64,000 bases of DNA from Catenaria anguillulae PL171 (Eukaryota > Blastocladiomycota > Blastocladiomycetes > Blastocladiales > Catenariaceae), in assembly GCA_002102555.1 (NCBI GenBank), contig MCFL01000085.1, positions 34,968-98,967 on the forward strand, given 5' to 3'. This document shows, in pieces, positions 11,078-22,538 of the stretch (position 1 is the first letter of the stretch; the number at the start of each line of letters is the position of its first letter). Position numbers and translations under genes: made by a program. The notes beneath the pieces are model-generated. The model worked only from the letters and a program-made list of their open reading frames with translations, was not told where the DNA came from and ran no database searches.

Positions 11078-11766
11078 TTAGTGCGCCTTCTTCTTGCCCT
11101 TGCCATCACCCACCTGCTTCCTGTTCCTGAACCCCTTGTTGTTCCTCCAAATGTACCACGTCAACGTGCTCGCATAACTGACCCATGCCAAATACGGCGC
11201 CATGAGCGCGCCGGCCAACGTGTCGTGCTCGGCAAACTGCCATGCCGTGGCGGCAATCCCGACCCACATGCCGCCAATGCACACGGTCGCGGCACCAAAC
11301 CGCTGCATGCCGAAAAACAGTGGGGTCCAGGCAAAGTTGAGTGCCAATTGGCCAAAGTACAGGCCTAGCGGCAAGGAGCGCGACGAGGCAGGCACCAGGT
11401 GGAAGATGCGGTGCGAGGCGTAGCCCATGGAGATGTAGAGCGACGTCCATACGGGGCCAAACACCCACGCTACAGTACAGTCAGCGGTGGCAGCACACAA
11501 TGATCAGAGATATTGAAGAATGGCAAACAGGAGGCGTGTCATGAGGACGAGAGAGCAGAGCAGAGCAGAGCAAAGCAGAGCATACAAGGCGGGTTCCACG
11601 ACGGCTTCTTGAGCTCGTGCTTGTACCAGGTCTTGACCGAGTCGCCCATGGTCACGGCAGACGCAAACCCGAGCCCGAGCGGAATGCCCACAAACAAGGC
11701 GGTAGACTTGAACGAGTGCAAGCCGGACGCGTCGAGCGAGGAGGTAAGCGTGGAGAGGACAGTCAT
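11078..11766 (-). CDS. TSPO: TSPO/MBR family translocator protein
   Basis: Five-helix membrane protein of the TspO/peripheral benzodiazepine receptor family, normally in the outer mitochondrial membrane in eukaryotes, binding porphyrins and sterols. Exons are 11586-11766 and 11078-11469. Removing the 116-nt intron joins KKPSWNPPS to WVFGPVWTSLYISMGYAS, the family signature (KPxWxPP plus WxxLYxxMGYA), exactly in frame. Later parts also match: LYFGQLALNFAWTPLFFG for helix 3, then WQFAEHDTLAGALMAPYLAWVSYA and LTWYIWRNN for helices 4-5. A Lys-rich tail ends the protein. At about 190 residues it is slightly longer than the usual 160-170. The intron contains an imperfect GAGCA pentamer run near 11553-11582. 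Assignment is strong; the ligand in this fungus is not known. Confidence 0.92.
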
Positions 11767-12589
11767 TGTGCTTGTGGATTATTGAATTGGACGGTCGATT
11801 GTTGTGTGTATGTGTATCATATACATGCGATAACGCCAGGCTCTTGGCTCTTGGCAGAGAGAATAGAGTGTCACAGTCGTTGCATTTGCCTCCTTTTATC
11901 GATTGAGCATGTCCGGTCGGAGTCGGACCGATCGGTGGCACTTGCTCTTGCTTTTTGCTCTGCTCGCGACCAGACGAAAAAAGCTTGTCAGTCACGTCCT
12001 GTCGCCGATTCGATGCTCGGCCCTCAGCTCCCAACCCTGACCCTCCCATCCAGCGCTCGCCGGATGATGACAGCTGCTGACACGGCGGGGATGAAGAATG
12101 ACGATGTTTACTGTATCATGTCTTTCTCTATCTCAAGTCAGTACATACGTAGATTATTTTGAACAATGCTCTGAAATCTCCTTTCAAGAATGAAACAAAT
12201 CAGACTTCAGATCGATCCTCTTGGATCGCTTTCCAATGCAACTCATGGGATTAAATTTGGCCGTGGTGCTGGCTCACTCGATATTGTCACAAGCTCTGTG
12301 CATTCGGTGCGCGCCGTGGCCGCCCGTATGGTACGTGCCTGTATTATTACTTTTCGCCCCTCTCTCCTTCTGCCGCCACTCCCTGCCTGGCAACCTGCAG
12401 AGGCGAACCATGTGCCATTCCTCGTATTTTCTCAGCCGTCATTCAGATTGATCATTCTACAGCCCCGACCTCGACCAATCATCGGCTCCTTTCAAGCATT
12501 TCGACTGCGATGATGCCTCGGCATTTGACAATCCACTCAGACTCCCCCTGTAACCAACCGCCCCCTCAGCCTGCGTATCCCCAATTTCC
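11767..12589. other. Gene-free stretch
   Basis: Probable promoter region of TSPO followed by sequence with short unsupported frames up to the hAT relic. Nothing else seen. Confidence 0.5.
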
Positions 12590-13260
12590 GCCCTTACTCG
12601 CAGTCCTTCTGTCCCACCCTGATTGCGGCCTTGCAAATCGACTCGCACGATCCCAAGCTCGTCACGTTGGCATACTCGGGTGACGAGAAGGACTGGGCTC
12701 ACGTCATCATGGTCACCACGGACAACGAGATCATGGATGGCAAGACTGTGCCAAAGGTCCAGGTGCGCAAGTTCATGCCTCTCGGCACGTCGACCGCGCT
12801 TTGTGCTCACACATCTCAAACCTGCCGAAACCAAATGCTTGCACCTTGATGAAGGTGTCATCATTCGATATGCGATTCGCAAGAATCATCGGGTGGTCCG
12901 TCGTCAAGTCTTGCTCGACATGCCTGCGCTCAGCTCGCACACTGGCATCGATCAGTCCGCTGTGATCAAGTCGATCTGCGCAACATACCAGATTCCCATG
13001 TACGACGTCGTCGCCGTTACTTGTGATAACGCAAGCAACAATGACACAAACAACCAGGGATCTCCAGCAGGCGATTGATTCCGAGCTTGCCCTGCTGCAC
13101 GCGACTGAATTGAAAGCTGATGCACAAAATGTGCCAGCAGAACCAATCAAGTGCGAATTGTGTACGCAGTATTGTCATTCACACTGCTCGCACCTGGGCC
13201 CTTTTCTCTGGCCGTGTGACGTTGCCCTTGCGCAACAGGTTGAGTGAGGAATGGATCCGA
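12590..13260 (+). pseudogene. hAT-family transposase relic
   Basis: The stretch 12840-13080 encodes VVRRQVLLDMPALSSHTG followed by VVAVTCDNASNNDT. HTG and the catalytic-core motif CDNASNNDT are hallmarks of the RNase H-like domain of hAT transposases. Just after DT the frame shifts; the next frame continues as RDLQQAIDSEL, as in hAT proteins, and a further shift gives NQVRIVYAVLSFTL, resembling the degenerate RCFAHxLNL block. Upstream (12590-12790) another open frame, DSHDPKLVTLAYSGDEKDWAH and onwards, cannot be assigned and may be host sequence. There is no dimerisation domain and no terminal inverted repeats were found. It is a multiply frameshifted, non-functional copy. Confidence 0.65.
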
Positions 13261-13741
13261 GAGCTTGTGTGTTTGTGGCATGATAGGCGCGATGGTTTGT
13301 TTGTTTGATGATGACTTTTTCCCAAAGTATTCTGTTTCCTTGACGCATGTATAGGTAGCATAGATTTCGTGGTGAGCCGATTTCGCCTGATTGTCCTCGC
13401 CGCATTTCGTATGTATGGCTTTGGCGGGTAGAGAACACATCGCGAGTGTCGCCAAAACCGTGCCGTCCGGGTCAACTGTCGGACGGGAGTATTAGTGTTT
13501 TCTAGATGCAAGCGCGTAGGATACTGAAGCCGAGTATTTAAATACATGTTCCTTACTGTAAACCACCTTCTCGCGCAGTGTATGTACCTTGGTTGAATGG
13601 AATTACCAACGTATGTCACCACAAGAAGAGCAAAGCATGTATACCAAGAATGGAGCAGGCAAACAAGCACAAAATGGACCCCCCCCCCCTCCCGCCCTTG
13701 CACCACAAACCAACCATGAACAAGATCACAAACAATCAAGA
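13261..13741. other. Gene-free stretch
   Basis: After the hAT relic; may contain more of its decayed remains. A run of ten C lies at about 13680-13690. Confidence 0.5.
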
Positions 13742-14869
13742 TCAAGTACACCCCTCAAACTCGCCAAACACCACGCTGCGCCCAAAATCCACCACATAGT
13801 CGGGCACGCACTCCCACTCGTCGCGACTCTCACCCACATGCGCAAACACCGTCTTCTTAGTGACTGGCCCACAATCCACACATTGGACTTGCCCACCTGG
13901 CATGCTCTCGAGCCTCAAGTGCCGATGCATGCTGAAATCGGGCGCCACCAATCCTTGACCTTGCACGTGAGCCGTGGCGCCGACGGTAGCGCGCGTGGCC
14001 GCAGCCGCAGCAGGTGGTGCCGGAACCGCCGTCAATCGACGCGAGGAAAGTGCAAGCGCCGTGGCCTTGCGCGCCTTGGTTGGTGGCGCCGGTGGGCGGC
14101 GACGTGGGGTAAACGATAAAGTGGCTTGTCCTGCTGTGGCGGCAGCAGCAGCACTTGTGGAGGCGGCGGCCATGTCGAGATCGGCAAACACGGTGCGAGG
14201 TAGCCCCGTCGATGGCGTGAATGCGGCGCGCGGGGCGTGCGTGGTGGCGTGGCGTTTGGCGGCAAGTGGGGTTGCGGGAGGCGCGCGCGCGGGCGTGGCG
14301 GCAAGGGAGCGGGATGGTGTCCAAGTGGCGGGACCGGCGCCCGCAGGGTTAACGGCGGGCGTGCGGTGCAGTAGAGGTTGGCGGGCGGTTGGGTTGAAGG
14401 GAGGACGCAGGGCAGATGCTGGGGGCGCAGGTGCGGGTGTGGGTTTCGAGGTCGATGGGCCAGCAGGTTGGCGACGAGGTGCAGTGCGAGTCGGTGACGA
14501 GTTTGCACTTGGGCTGCTTGGCGGCGAAGATGTCGTGGCTGCATCTTCTTGTTCAGGTTCGTGATCATGATCTTGACCATGCTCGGTAGACGCCGTTATG
14601 GCGTTGAAGTTGAGAAGACGCGGACCAGTCGCAGTCGCAGTCGCAACAGCGGCAGTGACAGTGACGGGTGGTGTTCCCTTTGGCGGCGTGCGCTTGAGGC
14701 GCTTGCGGGGCGAGAAGGGGTCGCCTTGGTTGCCAGCGTGGAGCACATGGTGGTGATCAGCGATGGCGGCCGCGGCCGTGCGCGGCGGCAAGGGGCGCTT
14801 GACACCTGGCCGGAGTTTGGCGGCCGAGGCAGACGAGTCGCCGGATGGATTGCCTTGAGTGCCTTGCAT
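13742..14869 (-). CDS. Uncharacterised low-complexity Ala/Pro-rich protein with small C-terminal domain
   Basis: A single open frame of about 375 residues. I chose the ATG before QGTQGNPSG because the upstream ATG at 14893 sits in an AT-rich run with a splice-donor-like GTAAGT. The first 300 residues are Ala, Pro and Thr rich and basic, with a nuclear-localisation-like patch SPRKRLKRTPPKG near residue 60. The only ordered-looking part is the last ~60 residues: HRHLRLESMPGG, then VQCVDCG, then VFAHVGESRDEWECVPDYVVDFG. The CVDC pair could be half of a zinc site. I do not recognise the family. Codon use and length argue for a real gene, and the opposite-strand frames look like shadows. A nuclear role is only a guess from the basic patch. 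Confidence 0.5.
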   Translation of the reverse strand: MQGTQGNPSGDSSASAAKLRPGVKRPLPPRTAAAAIADHHHVLHAGNQGDPFSPRKRLKRTPPKGTPPVTVTAAVATATATGPRLLNFNAITASTEHGQDHDHEPEQEDAATTSSPPSSPSANSSPTRTAPRRQPAGPSTSKPTPAPAPPASALRPPFNPTARQPLLHRTPAVNPAGAGPATWTPSRSLAATPARAPPATPLAAKRHATTHAPRAAFTPSTGLPRTVFADLDMAAASTSAAAAATAGQATLSFTPRRRPPAPPTKARKATALALSSRRLTAVPAPPAAAAATRATVGATAHVQGQGLVAPDFSMHRHLRLESMPGGQVQCVDCGPVTKKTVFAHVGESRDEWECVPDYVVDFGRSVVFGEFEGCT

Positions 14870-15146
14870 TGTATTACTTACTCTTTTATTCATAGTTTGG
14901 GCGACATTAATGTTTTTGATCCCGACTTACCTACTTCATTCCTTCGGTGATTTCAGAGACAATGCATCTGACCATACATACGCCGTGTCGATCGACTCTC
15001 AAGTCAAAAAAGTCCCCACATCCAACGGCCAATTTTCGAGTGATAAATCCTGGTACTGTACATTGTACAAGATAATAGCCTATCTGTACAGGGTAGTACC
15101 GTACATGCAAAAGCAACGCCCGGTTTCACCTCCACCCACTAGTACT

Positions 15147-15488
15147 TCAGCCCAGCCCATCCCCACTCACCGACCCAAACAACAACATGGCTTCCAACGG
15201 ATCCAACTGTCCCTGCCCTTGCCCTTGTCCTTGTCCTTGTCCTGCTCCTCCACCTGCTGCCACTCCGCCACCACCGCCGACCCCAACCCCAACCCCAACC
15301 CCACGCCGCTGCAAATCGGCCATGAACGGATTGTCCACGAGCGTTCCGCCGCCCGCAACGAGCCCACTGGGCCACATGAGAAACGCCGGATCGTGCATGG
15401 CGGCTGCAGACACTCCCGGCCGTGTGCCGGACTGCACTTGGCCCGCAACAACGGGTGCCGGTGGCACTGGAAGGTATGTGGGCATTGC

Positions 15489-15523
<35 letters not shown>

Positions 15524-18500
15524 GCCATGCGCCCGTGTACGTGGTCGACAATGGGGGGTTTCCAGCTGGCAACACCGAGGTACCGCCATTGAACGACAGT
15601 GGCGGCGGGTTGCTTGGTGCGCCGTACATGGCAGAATTGGTTGATGACGATGATGGTGGGGGATTGTACATTGACTGTTGCTGCTGCTGCTGGTACCCAA
15701 AGGCGTGCCCTTGCTGTTGCTGTTGTTGCTGTTGAAACTGGCTCTGCTCGTGAATCCCAGGTAAACCGGGAATCGGAATGGGTGGCAACGGATCTGGCAT
15801 GATGCCCAAAAACGACAAGCCGCCACCACCAGTATTGCTGCTCATGCTTGAATGATTGCCAAATGCGGACGCCGATGCCTGTGGCTGTGACGATGGTCCG
15901 ATCGGCGACGAAAAGGAAAGCGCAGCGTGTGGCGGGCCGGCAATCATCACACCGGGTCCGCCGCTGCTACCGTTTGCGCTCGTGCTGGACAAGCCGTGCT
16001 GGTTGGGCTGAGAAGGATAGTACTGCTGCCGCTGCTGTTGTTGCTGCTGGGTAAATCCCTGAACCATGCCGGCGGTGGATTGCTGCTGCGGACTCGTCGA
16101 AAACGATGCTTGCATTGCCGCAGGGGTCATGGGTGTGGCCGGCGGAGGCGGGAATTGTGCAACGGTTGACTTGGTAGAAAAATGCGCCTGTGGATGCGGA
16201 TCAGCATGCATGTGTTGCGTGGTTAGACGCCAGGTGCTGGCTGACACAGACCCGGGCGTCACAGACAGCGGCGGTGACGGCTGCTGGCGTTGGATCGGAT
16301 CCTCGTCGTGCGCGCGCTTGACACCTGTGCGTCTCCCCGCTGCGGCTGCTGACGAGACGGCCGGCAAAGCTTTCTGGGCCGTAACGGGTGCAGATGATAA
16401 AGAAGCATTGAGCGGTGGTGCGGGCGGCGCAGCAGCTGCCAAGTCGGGCATGGGCAACCCGTACATGTACGCCAAGACGCTCTCGCTAGGCGTTGGGCGC
16501 GCGAGCATGGACTCGAGACCAAACAGGCCGCCACGTACGGTACCCACGGACGGCGCGGGCTGCTGTGGCAGCGGTTGCTGTTGCGAGTGCGGATGTTCGG
16601 CCGCTGCAGACTCTGGAATTCCATCCCCGCCACCATCCCCGCTCACACCTGCGGCCCGTGCCTGATACACGCGATGCAACGTAAAATACTCGTCAATGAC
16701 GCCATCGACTTGTTCCTTTGCCTCGTCAGATGGCGCGTCCATCAACTCGAGCGTCATTTCGCTTGACCGATTGAACCGCTCAATCACCCACCCCAAGTGT
16801 GCCTCGATGGCCGTCAGGTCAATGGGCACGCCGCGGATCGTGGCGGCGATTTCTTGAATGACGCGCGAGAATTGCGCCATGATGGGCCAGTAGGGCGACG
16901 TGGCGAGCACAAAGTCGTGGATGTTGTCGAGGTAGCCGAGCACTGACAGCGTGCGGGTGCGGTGGGGTGTTGGGTCGTGGGTCACGAGCAGGACGCACAC
17001 GGAGAGCATGGTGAGGATTTCGTGGAACAACTAAAACGTCGCCGCAACCGTCTGTCAGCAATAGTCACTTGCACGAAAAAATAGAAAATGAAATGAAATC
17101 GTACCTGGTACGGGTACAGCTGGAAATGCGCCCTGATGGCCTCGAGCACGCCCATCATGGCACTCAACGCACTCTCCAACAGCGCCAAATACTGCTGCTT
17201 CAACGGACTCTCAATCTCCTTGGACGCCACGAGGGGCCGATACAGCGAAATCACGAGAATGTAAAACCGCAAGTTGAGCGCTGCACACTGTGTCCGCCCC
17301 ACGAGGTTGGTCTCCTTTGGATCAAAATGCAAACTGGTCGGCAACTCTGCACGGTAACTCGACAAGAGCGCATGCAACTCGGGCAACGTGTAGGGCAAGT
17401 TTCGGCGATGCCCAATCGAGTTGAGCGTGCGCGTCAGCTTGCCTTGAATGTCGGCCAGACGCACAAGCCACACGAAATATGCATCCTTGTCCATGAGCAG
17501 CTCGGCAGAGTACACGGCCAGGTTATCGGGCGTGTTGAGAAAGGCGTCCACGTTGACAAAGCACTCGTCTTCCATGATCATCATGGGCCGCCCAGAGATC
17601 ATGCCCATGGTGCGGTCCAGCACAAAGGCAAAGCACCATGTTTTGGACCATGTCGGGATACATGCCGCAATCTTTTTGAAGGGCGCGGCGCGCGGGTCGA
17701 GGTGCAGGCCCATATCCATGGCGAGTCGGATGGCAAGCCCCGTGAGCCCCCAGGCCGACGTGCCGGGAACGTTGAGCGAGTAGCATGAGAGCAGAATGAG
17801 CGCTTGGACAGACTCGATGGTTTGCACGTGCGCAGAGAGGGCAGAGGGCGCGAGCAAGCGTTTGGACCGTTCGGCAAAGATGCGCGAGAGCATGAGCCGG
17901 GATGTCAGGACAGTGAGCCCGTGCGCCATTTCGAATTTGAAGGCGCCAAACGCCATGACGGAGTAGAGAAAGGCAAGGTTGGGCGCGGGCTTGTCGAGCT
18001 CGGCCATGGTGGTTGCGCGGTTGACGAATCCGAGCCACTTGTTGACCGTTTCTGAATAAACATGGTGCGCGAAGTGTGTGAGCTGGCAGATCGGGTCCCA
18101 CAGCGGAAACAACCAGAGAAAAGGGGGCAACATACCAAAGTACATGCCCAACAATGTCTCGACAACCATGCGTCTTGGAAACAGCTCCGCCTCCCTGATA
18201 AGCGTTCGCGACGGCACAAACTGGTCGGTGAACGGATTCCATACAAACACGCCCTCGCTCAAACTCTTGCTCCATGGCCGCAATACGTGCAACCCAGTCG
18301 AGTGACCGTAATTGCTCAGCGACCGCGCTTGCCCGTCGGCGTCCAGCGCCACAACGAGTGACAAATTGTCGGTGAGGTCGTCAATGTCTACCTGAGTTGC
18401 GCCACGGACGCGCGAGGGCACCGCCGTTGGCGGGCGAATGTTCAAGGTAGTTGCCGATGAGGGCGAGGGCGGCGTCGACATGGATGCAAGGTGTGTGGAC

Positions 18501-19453
18501 GAGGATGTGCGGTTGAGGGTCAAGTCAAAGTCAGCCGCCGTACCACCTGTCGTCGAAGTAGTGTCCATCGCATCTCCCGACTCGTTATCGGCCGCTGAGG
18601 CTGTGGCTGGGGTTGCTGCAGATTCAGTTTTCTGTGCAGCAGCGGCAGCGGCCGCCAGCTTTTCAGCTTTGGTCATGCGCTTGCGGCGGCGCACGGCGGC
18701 GTACGAGCATTCGAGGCAGTTTTCGCGGCAATACCGACAGGGAAGGCCACCGTCGCATCGGACTTTGCGCTGTTGACAAATGAATACAGGCGCAATGAGC
18801 AAACTGGTTTCGGTTTACGCAAAGAATCACGATCATACCCTGCGACAGGTTTCGCACGCCTGGGTTGCACGCTTGCGCTTGTTGGGCGGCATCCCATCTG
18901 CGCCAACATCGCCGTCGCCGTTTCCATTTCTTGGCCCTTCTCCACCGTCCCCACCCCCAGCGCCGTCAGCATGGCCGCCCGACCCGCCGTCGTCGTCATG
19001 GTCATGGTCATCGTCGTGATAGTGGTCGTGATCGCTCATGTGCGAGTCGCTGCCGCCAGCGTCACTGGGCTCGACGCCATGGGAGGCGCGGCGGTGGCGG
19101 CTTGCAGCCGAGCGTGCGCTGGTCGATGAAGAGGACAAGCCCGCAATGGGCGTGGGCATGGGCTCGGCAAACGAGCGCTGGGGCTTTGCCTGCGGCGGCT
19201 GGGATTGCGGTGGCGAATGCGAGGATCGGGAGGCGTGCTCGGGAAAGGCGGCTGTGGATTGGGCCCGCTGCGAGATGGATTCGGAGGCGGCAACGAATGG
19301 CGGGCGGGCGCGTTCGGGCACGGCAGGTCTTTGGGTGGTGGCAGTGGATGTGGAGGCGGTGGCCGTCGACGAGGCAGTGCTGCTGGCGCGGGAAAAGGCG
19401 CCCGGCGGCGGATGGTGTGATTGCGGTAGCGTGGGCGATGTGGGCGATGACAT
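15147..19453 (-). CDS. Zn2Cys6 fungal transcription factor 1, Gln-rich C-terminus
   Basis: Three exons: 18839-19453, 17105-18769 and 15147-17030. The first splice completes the binuclear zinc cluster ACETCRR/RKVRCDGGLPCRYC with a sixth Cys in ENCLEC. Before it lies a His/Asp-rich acidic run (HDHYHDDDHDHDDD). The middle part is a fungal_trans (MHR) domain, about residues 350-750, with CYSLNVPGTSAWGLTGLAIR, MDMGLHLDP and RPMMIMEDECFVN. The C-terminal ~450 residues are low complexity: several poly-Gln runs (encoded partly by the TTG repeat at 15489-15524) and a Gly/Gln-rich tail, likely an activation region. It is closely related to factor 2 at 27044-30324, sharing SNYG-STGL and the W-S motif upstream of the MHR. 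The target genes are unknown; the nearest candidates are the seven-TM genes just upstream. Confidence 0.88.
15489..15524 (+). repeat. TTG trinucleotide microsatellite (12 copies), codes poly-Gln on minus strand
   Basis: Twelve uninterrupted TTG units, read as CAA (Gln) by transcription factor 1 on the minus strand. Shorter CTG/TTG runs at about 15677-15736 and 16022-16050 encode further Gln tracts in the same exon. Such runs are prone to length change, so this tract may vary between strains. Confidence 0.95.
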
Positions 19454-19690
19454 TGCACTGTGTTTCTGCTGGTGGTTGATAGCGAATACCTTGTGATTAT
19501 GAATTGTGATTTTTACAATTAGAAATTCAACTTGAGTCATCACTTTCTTTTAATACCACTTTTAAATTTAGCCGATGTGCACCCGATTTGAACGCTTACC
19601 TGTTACATATTTCTATCCCATCGTTTCAATTTGCATCGAGTGCCGCGGGGACCTATTCTCTGGTCGCGGCCGCCCATCCAACGACCCGAG

Positions 19691-20943
19691 TCAATGCACA
19701 ACGGCTGCCGACGATTTCACCCTCACCACTGGCAGCAGGAGCTGCTGCGACTTGTTGGCTATTACGGCCGTCACGCGCTTGTGGTGCCGAGCTGCCAACA
19801 ACCCGCGCCGTCGTTGCACTGCATGCACCAGCCACTCAAAACTCGCCTCGGTTGCGACCGCCAATGCCGTGACGGGCGCTGTGATGGCGGTGCTGTGGAT
19901 GGGAAAGGGTCGGTACAGGGCCACTACGGTCAGATACGCCGACCAGTACACTGTAAGAAGCAATGTCTGCTGCAACAAAATGAGTTGCCGTTAGACTGGC
20001 TTGTGTGGCCGTGAGAGGCACACGGAAACGAGACACAAGGGCGTACAAGAATCTTGAAAGTGATTCCCAAAGACGCTGGGTGCAAATACTGGCACTCTTC
20101 TCCTGCCAAGTGTGGGTGAGCTTGAGATTGCGACGATGATGAAGTCGAGCTGCTGGCGTCCAACGAAGGCATACTCACAACCTCTCTTGTGAGCGTTCCA
20201 TCACCAAACGACACCTTGAGGGACCACAACGTCATTGAAACGATCCCGATTGGAATAACAGCCAGGATTGGCGCCATCCACGATGGAACATGACCACCGC
20301 CTGCCACGCGACCAAGTCCTTGGCCAGCGTGGCATTCATTGCAATCACAACCAGGTTGGTAATCATGCCAGTGAGCGTGACGGCAAGCGTCACTATTGCC
20401 AGCGAGCGGACGAGCACGGTGCGCTGGTGCGGCCGAATGCACAGCAACAGCGAGATGCGCCAGCCTGTGGCAACGACCAGCAACGGTCCGGCTGGGTAGA
20501 TGGTGAATGTGCGGATGACATTCATGGCGATTGCCTGAGGGTTTGAACCAACTGGACAACATCAGTCGCGACAGAATGCTCTCACAAACCCACAAACCCT
20601 CATGAGCAGCTCAGATGCGCACATTTCCGTCTCGAAATACCCACAGACCATGGTAGTATATGAGCGAGTTAACCGACTCGAGCAAGAGAAGTACACTCGC
20701 AAGGAAGAGAAAGGTTAGGCGATATCGACCTGCGGTTGTGACCACGCCCGGCGACGCTCCTCCTGGCTGCCGATGACTCGGCCGTAAACACATTTCTCGA
20801 ACTGAATGCCATGCGCGAGGTGCTAGTGTAACCGAGGTCGCTGTTGAGATGACCAGCAGAGTCCAAAAGCCAGTCAAGGTGTTGCGGGCTGTTTCATCGG
20901 TGAGGACGCGTGGGCGGGCATTGATTGTAGTCATTGTGGCCAT
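19691..20943 (-). CDS. Seven-TM protein, family member 2 (one frame break)
   Basis: Paralog of the genes at 1-1285 and 21274-22538. Exons: 20623-20943, 20047-20534 and 19691-19966. Exon 1 carries TM1-TM2 and ends SVNSLIYYHGLWVFRDGN, exon 2 has FTIYPAGPLL (TM3), TM4 and WMAPILAVIPIG to SLKVSF (TM5), and exon 3 has TLLLTVYWSAYLTVVALYRPF (TM6) and TALAVATEASFEW (TM7). Both introns fall at the same codons as in the sister genes. In exon 2, near 20275-20280, the frame jumps by one base between WQAVVMF and PSWMAP; adding one base would restore the alignment with member 3, so this is a one-base deletion or a sequencing error. A Ser-rich cytoplasmic-type loop separates TM5 and TM6. No known receptor family can be named. 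Confidence 0.65.
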
Positions 20944-21273
20944 TCATGACATTTGCATATATGGATAGACCAAAAGAGTATCACAGAAAAGTGCTTTCGC
21001 GGGGTTTGGGTAACATCTCATCTCAATCGTGAGAATCCGAGTGATATTTACGAGACGACTCGAAGAACGATGAACGTGACACAAAATGCGAACAGTCAAG
21101 GCGCTTGACAAGGTTTCGAGCCTGTTGAATACATGTGGACTATCGGGCATGACTTGCCAACAGCGATGGCTAACGTCTCACATTACTGGTAAGCCAAGCT
21201 GGCAATGCGTCTCCATGTAGGTATCGTTCATCGAAGCTCGTACACCGCTCACAATGACCACTGCACCATCAGA

Positions 21274-22538
21274 CTATACACTCACGCTGCTGCCCGAAGC
21301 ACTCTTGGTCAACACTCGACTTGGTAATGCTGTGCCGCCGCCCGCCAGGATCTTGTTCAGCGTCATCCGCTGCATGTGCTTGCGCGTGACTCTGTGCGTC
21401 AGCCATTCAAAGCTCGATTCCGTTGCAGTTGCAAGCGCAGTCAGCGTGGCCGTCACGGCCGTACTGTGAATAGGAAATGGGCGGTATAGGGCAACGACGA
21501 GCAGGAACATGGACCAGTACAGTGCCAAGAGCATTGTCTAACCAAAAGAATCGATCCGATTTCATGTGAGTATCATCGCGACTCGCGCTGGCTAGAACGG
21601 GAAAACAGCAACCAAGAATACCAACCAGGATCTTGAACGTTGTGCCGAGCGACGACGGCTTCACATAGCTTATGGGCTCATCAGTGACCTGGCTCGCCAC
21701 TGACCCCTGCCCACTACAGCAGCTTGCGCTCGAAAGTACGCTCCCCGCTCGCCGCTGCGTGCTTGGTGCCAGCGCCCCCGACGACTCGTCTCTCCCAACG
21801 GCGCCCATGGGCGGCAGGCTTATCACGTGCGAATCCACATCAGTCGACACTGAAAACGCCACCTTGAGCGACCAGAGCGACATGACAATGCTGGCAATTG
21901 GGATCATGGCCAAGATGGGCGCGAGCCAGGTCGGGAATAGATTGGCCGATTGCCATGCGTGAATGTCGCGCGAGCTGTTTGCACGCACGCCCACGGTGAC
22001 GGTGATGTACACCGTGATGGTGATGCACACGACAATGAGGGTGAAGCACTCAAGGAGGATGCGGCGGATGCGTGGTTGGAGGGAAAACAACAGCGAGTCG
22101 CGGTAGATTGTGGCAATGGACATGAGCGGGCCCGCCGTGTAGATTGTGAAGAGGCGGATCATGTTGAGCAGCACCGACTGTTTATGTGTGAGTACCAGTC
22201 CGGTTCAAAACACGACAAGATAACCTTGTACGTTTGCATCGTGCCATATCCATATCTTCAAAGAATACACGAGTGAATTGACCGATCCGGTCACGAGCAG
22301 CACCCATGTCACAAATAGCAGCAAGACACGCCGCTGACCCGGCGTTTTCATAAGCCCAGGTCGAGCCAATGGCGGGGTATTCCCAGTCGGCGATGATGGC
22401 CTGATCCGGCAGCCAAGCATCCGCCCTGCCCTCGGCAGGAGCGCAATAGATGATGCGATAGAGACGAGGAAGCACGCAAAAGCCGATGATGGTGTTGCGT
22501 GCCAAGTCTTCGGGGATGATTGGTGTCGTGGAATTCAT
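21274..22538 (-). CDS. Seven-TM protein, family member 3 (probable frame break in exon 1)
   Basis: Tandem neighbour of member 2, same strand, 330 bp apart. Exons: 22232-22538, 21626-22177 and 21274-21537, with introns of 54 and 88 nt at the family positions. Exon 1 reads LARNTIIGF, then near 22472-22480 the frame must shift by one base to give the TM1 sequence FLVSIASSIALLPR that matches member 2; after that come QRRVLLLFVTWVLLVTGSVNSLVYS and DAN at the splice. Exon 2 holds FTIYTAGPLMSIATIYR, a TM4 with VVCITITVYITVTVGV, and WLAPILAMIPIASIVMSLWSLKVAF. Exon 3 holds MLLALYWSMFLLVVALYRPF and TALATATESSFEWL. The last TM helix and following Arg-rich tail are the best-conserved part of the family. 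It lies next to transcription factor 3. Function unknown. Confidence 0.65.

Noticed and set aside
12221-12451. Hydrophobic frame that might be another seven-TM exon
   Set aside because: It shares none of the family landmarks and contains a splice-donor-like interruption; probably chance.
15216-15735. Cys-rich plus-strand frame with poly-Cys
   Set aside because: Antisense of the poly-Gln tract of transcription factor 1 (TGT/TGC against CAA/CAG family codons); not a real metallothionein-like protein.
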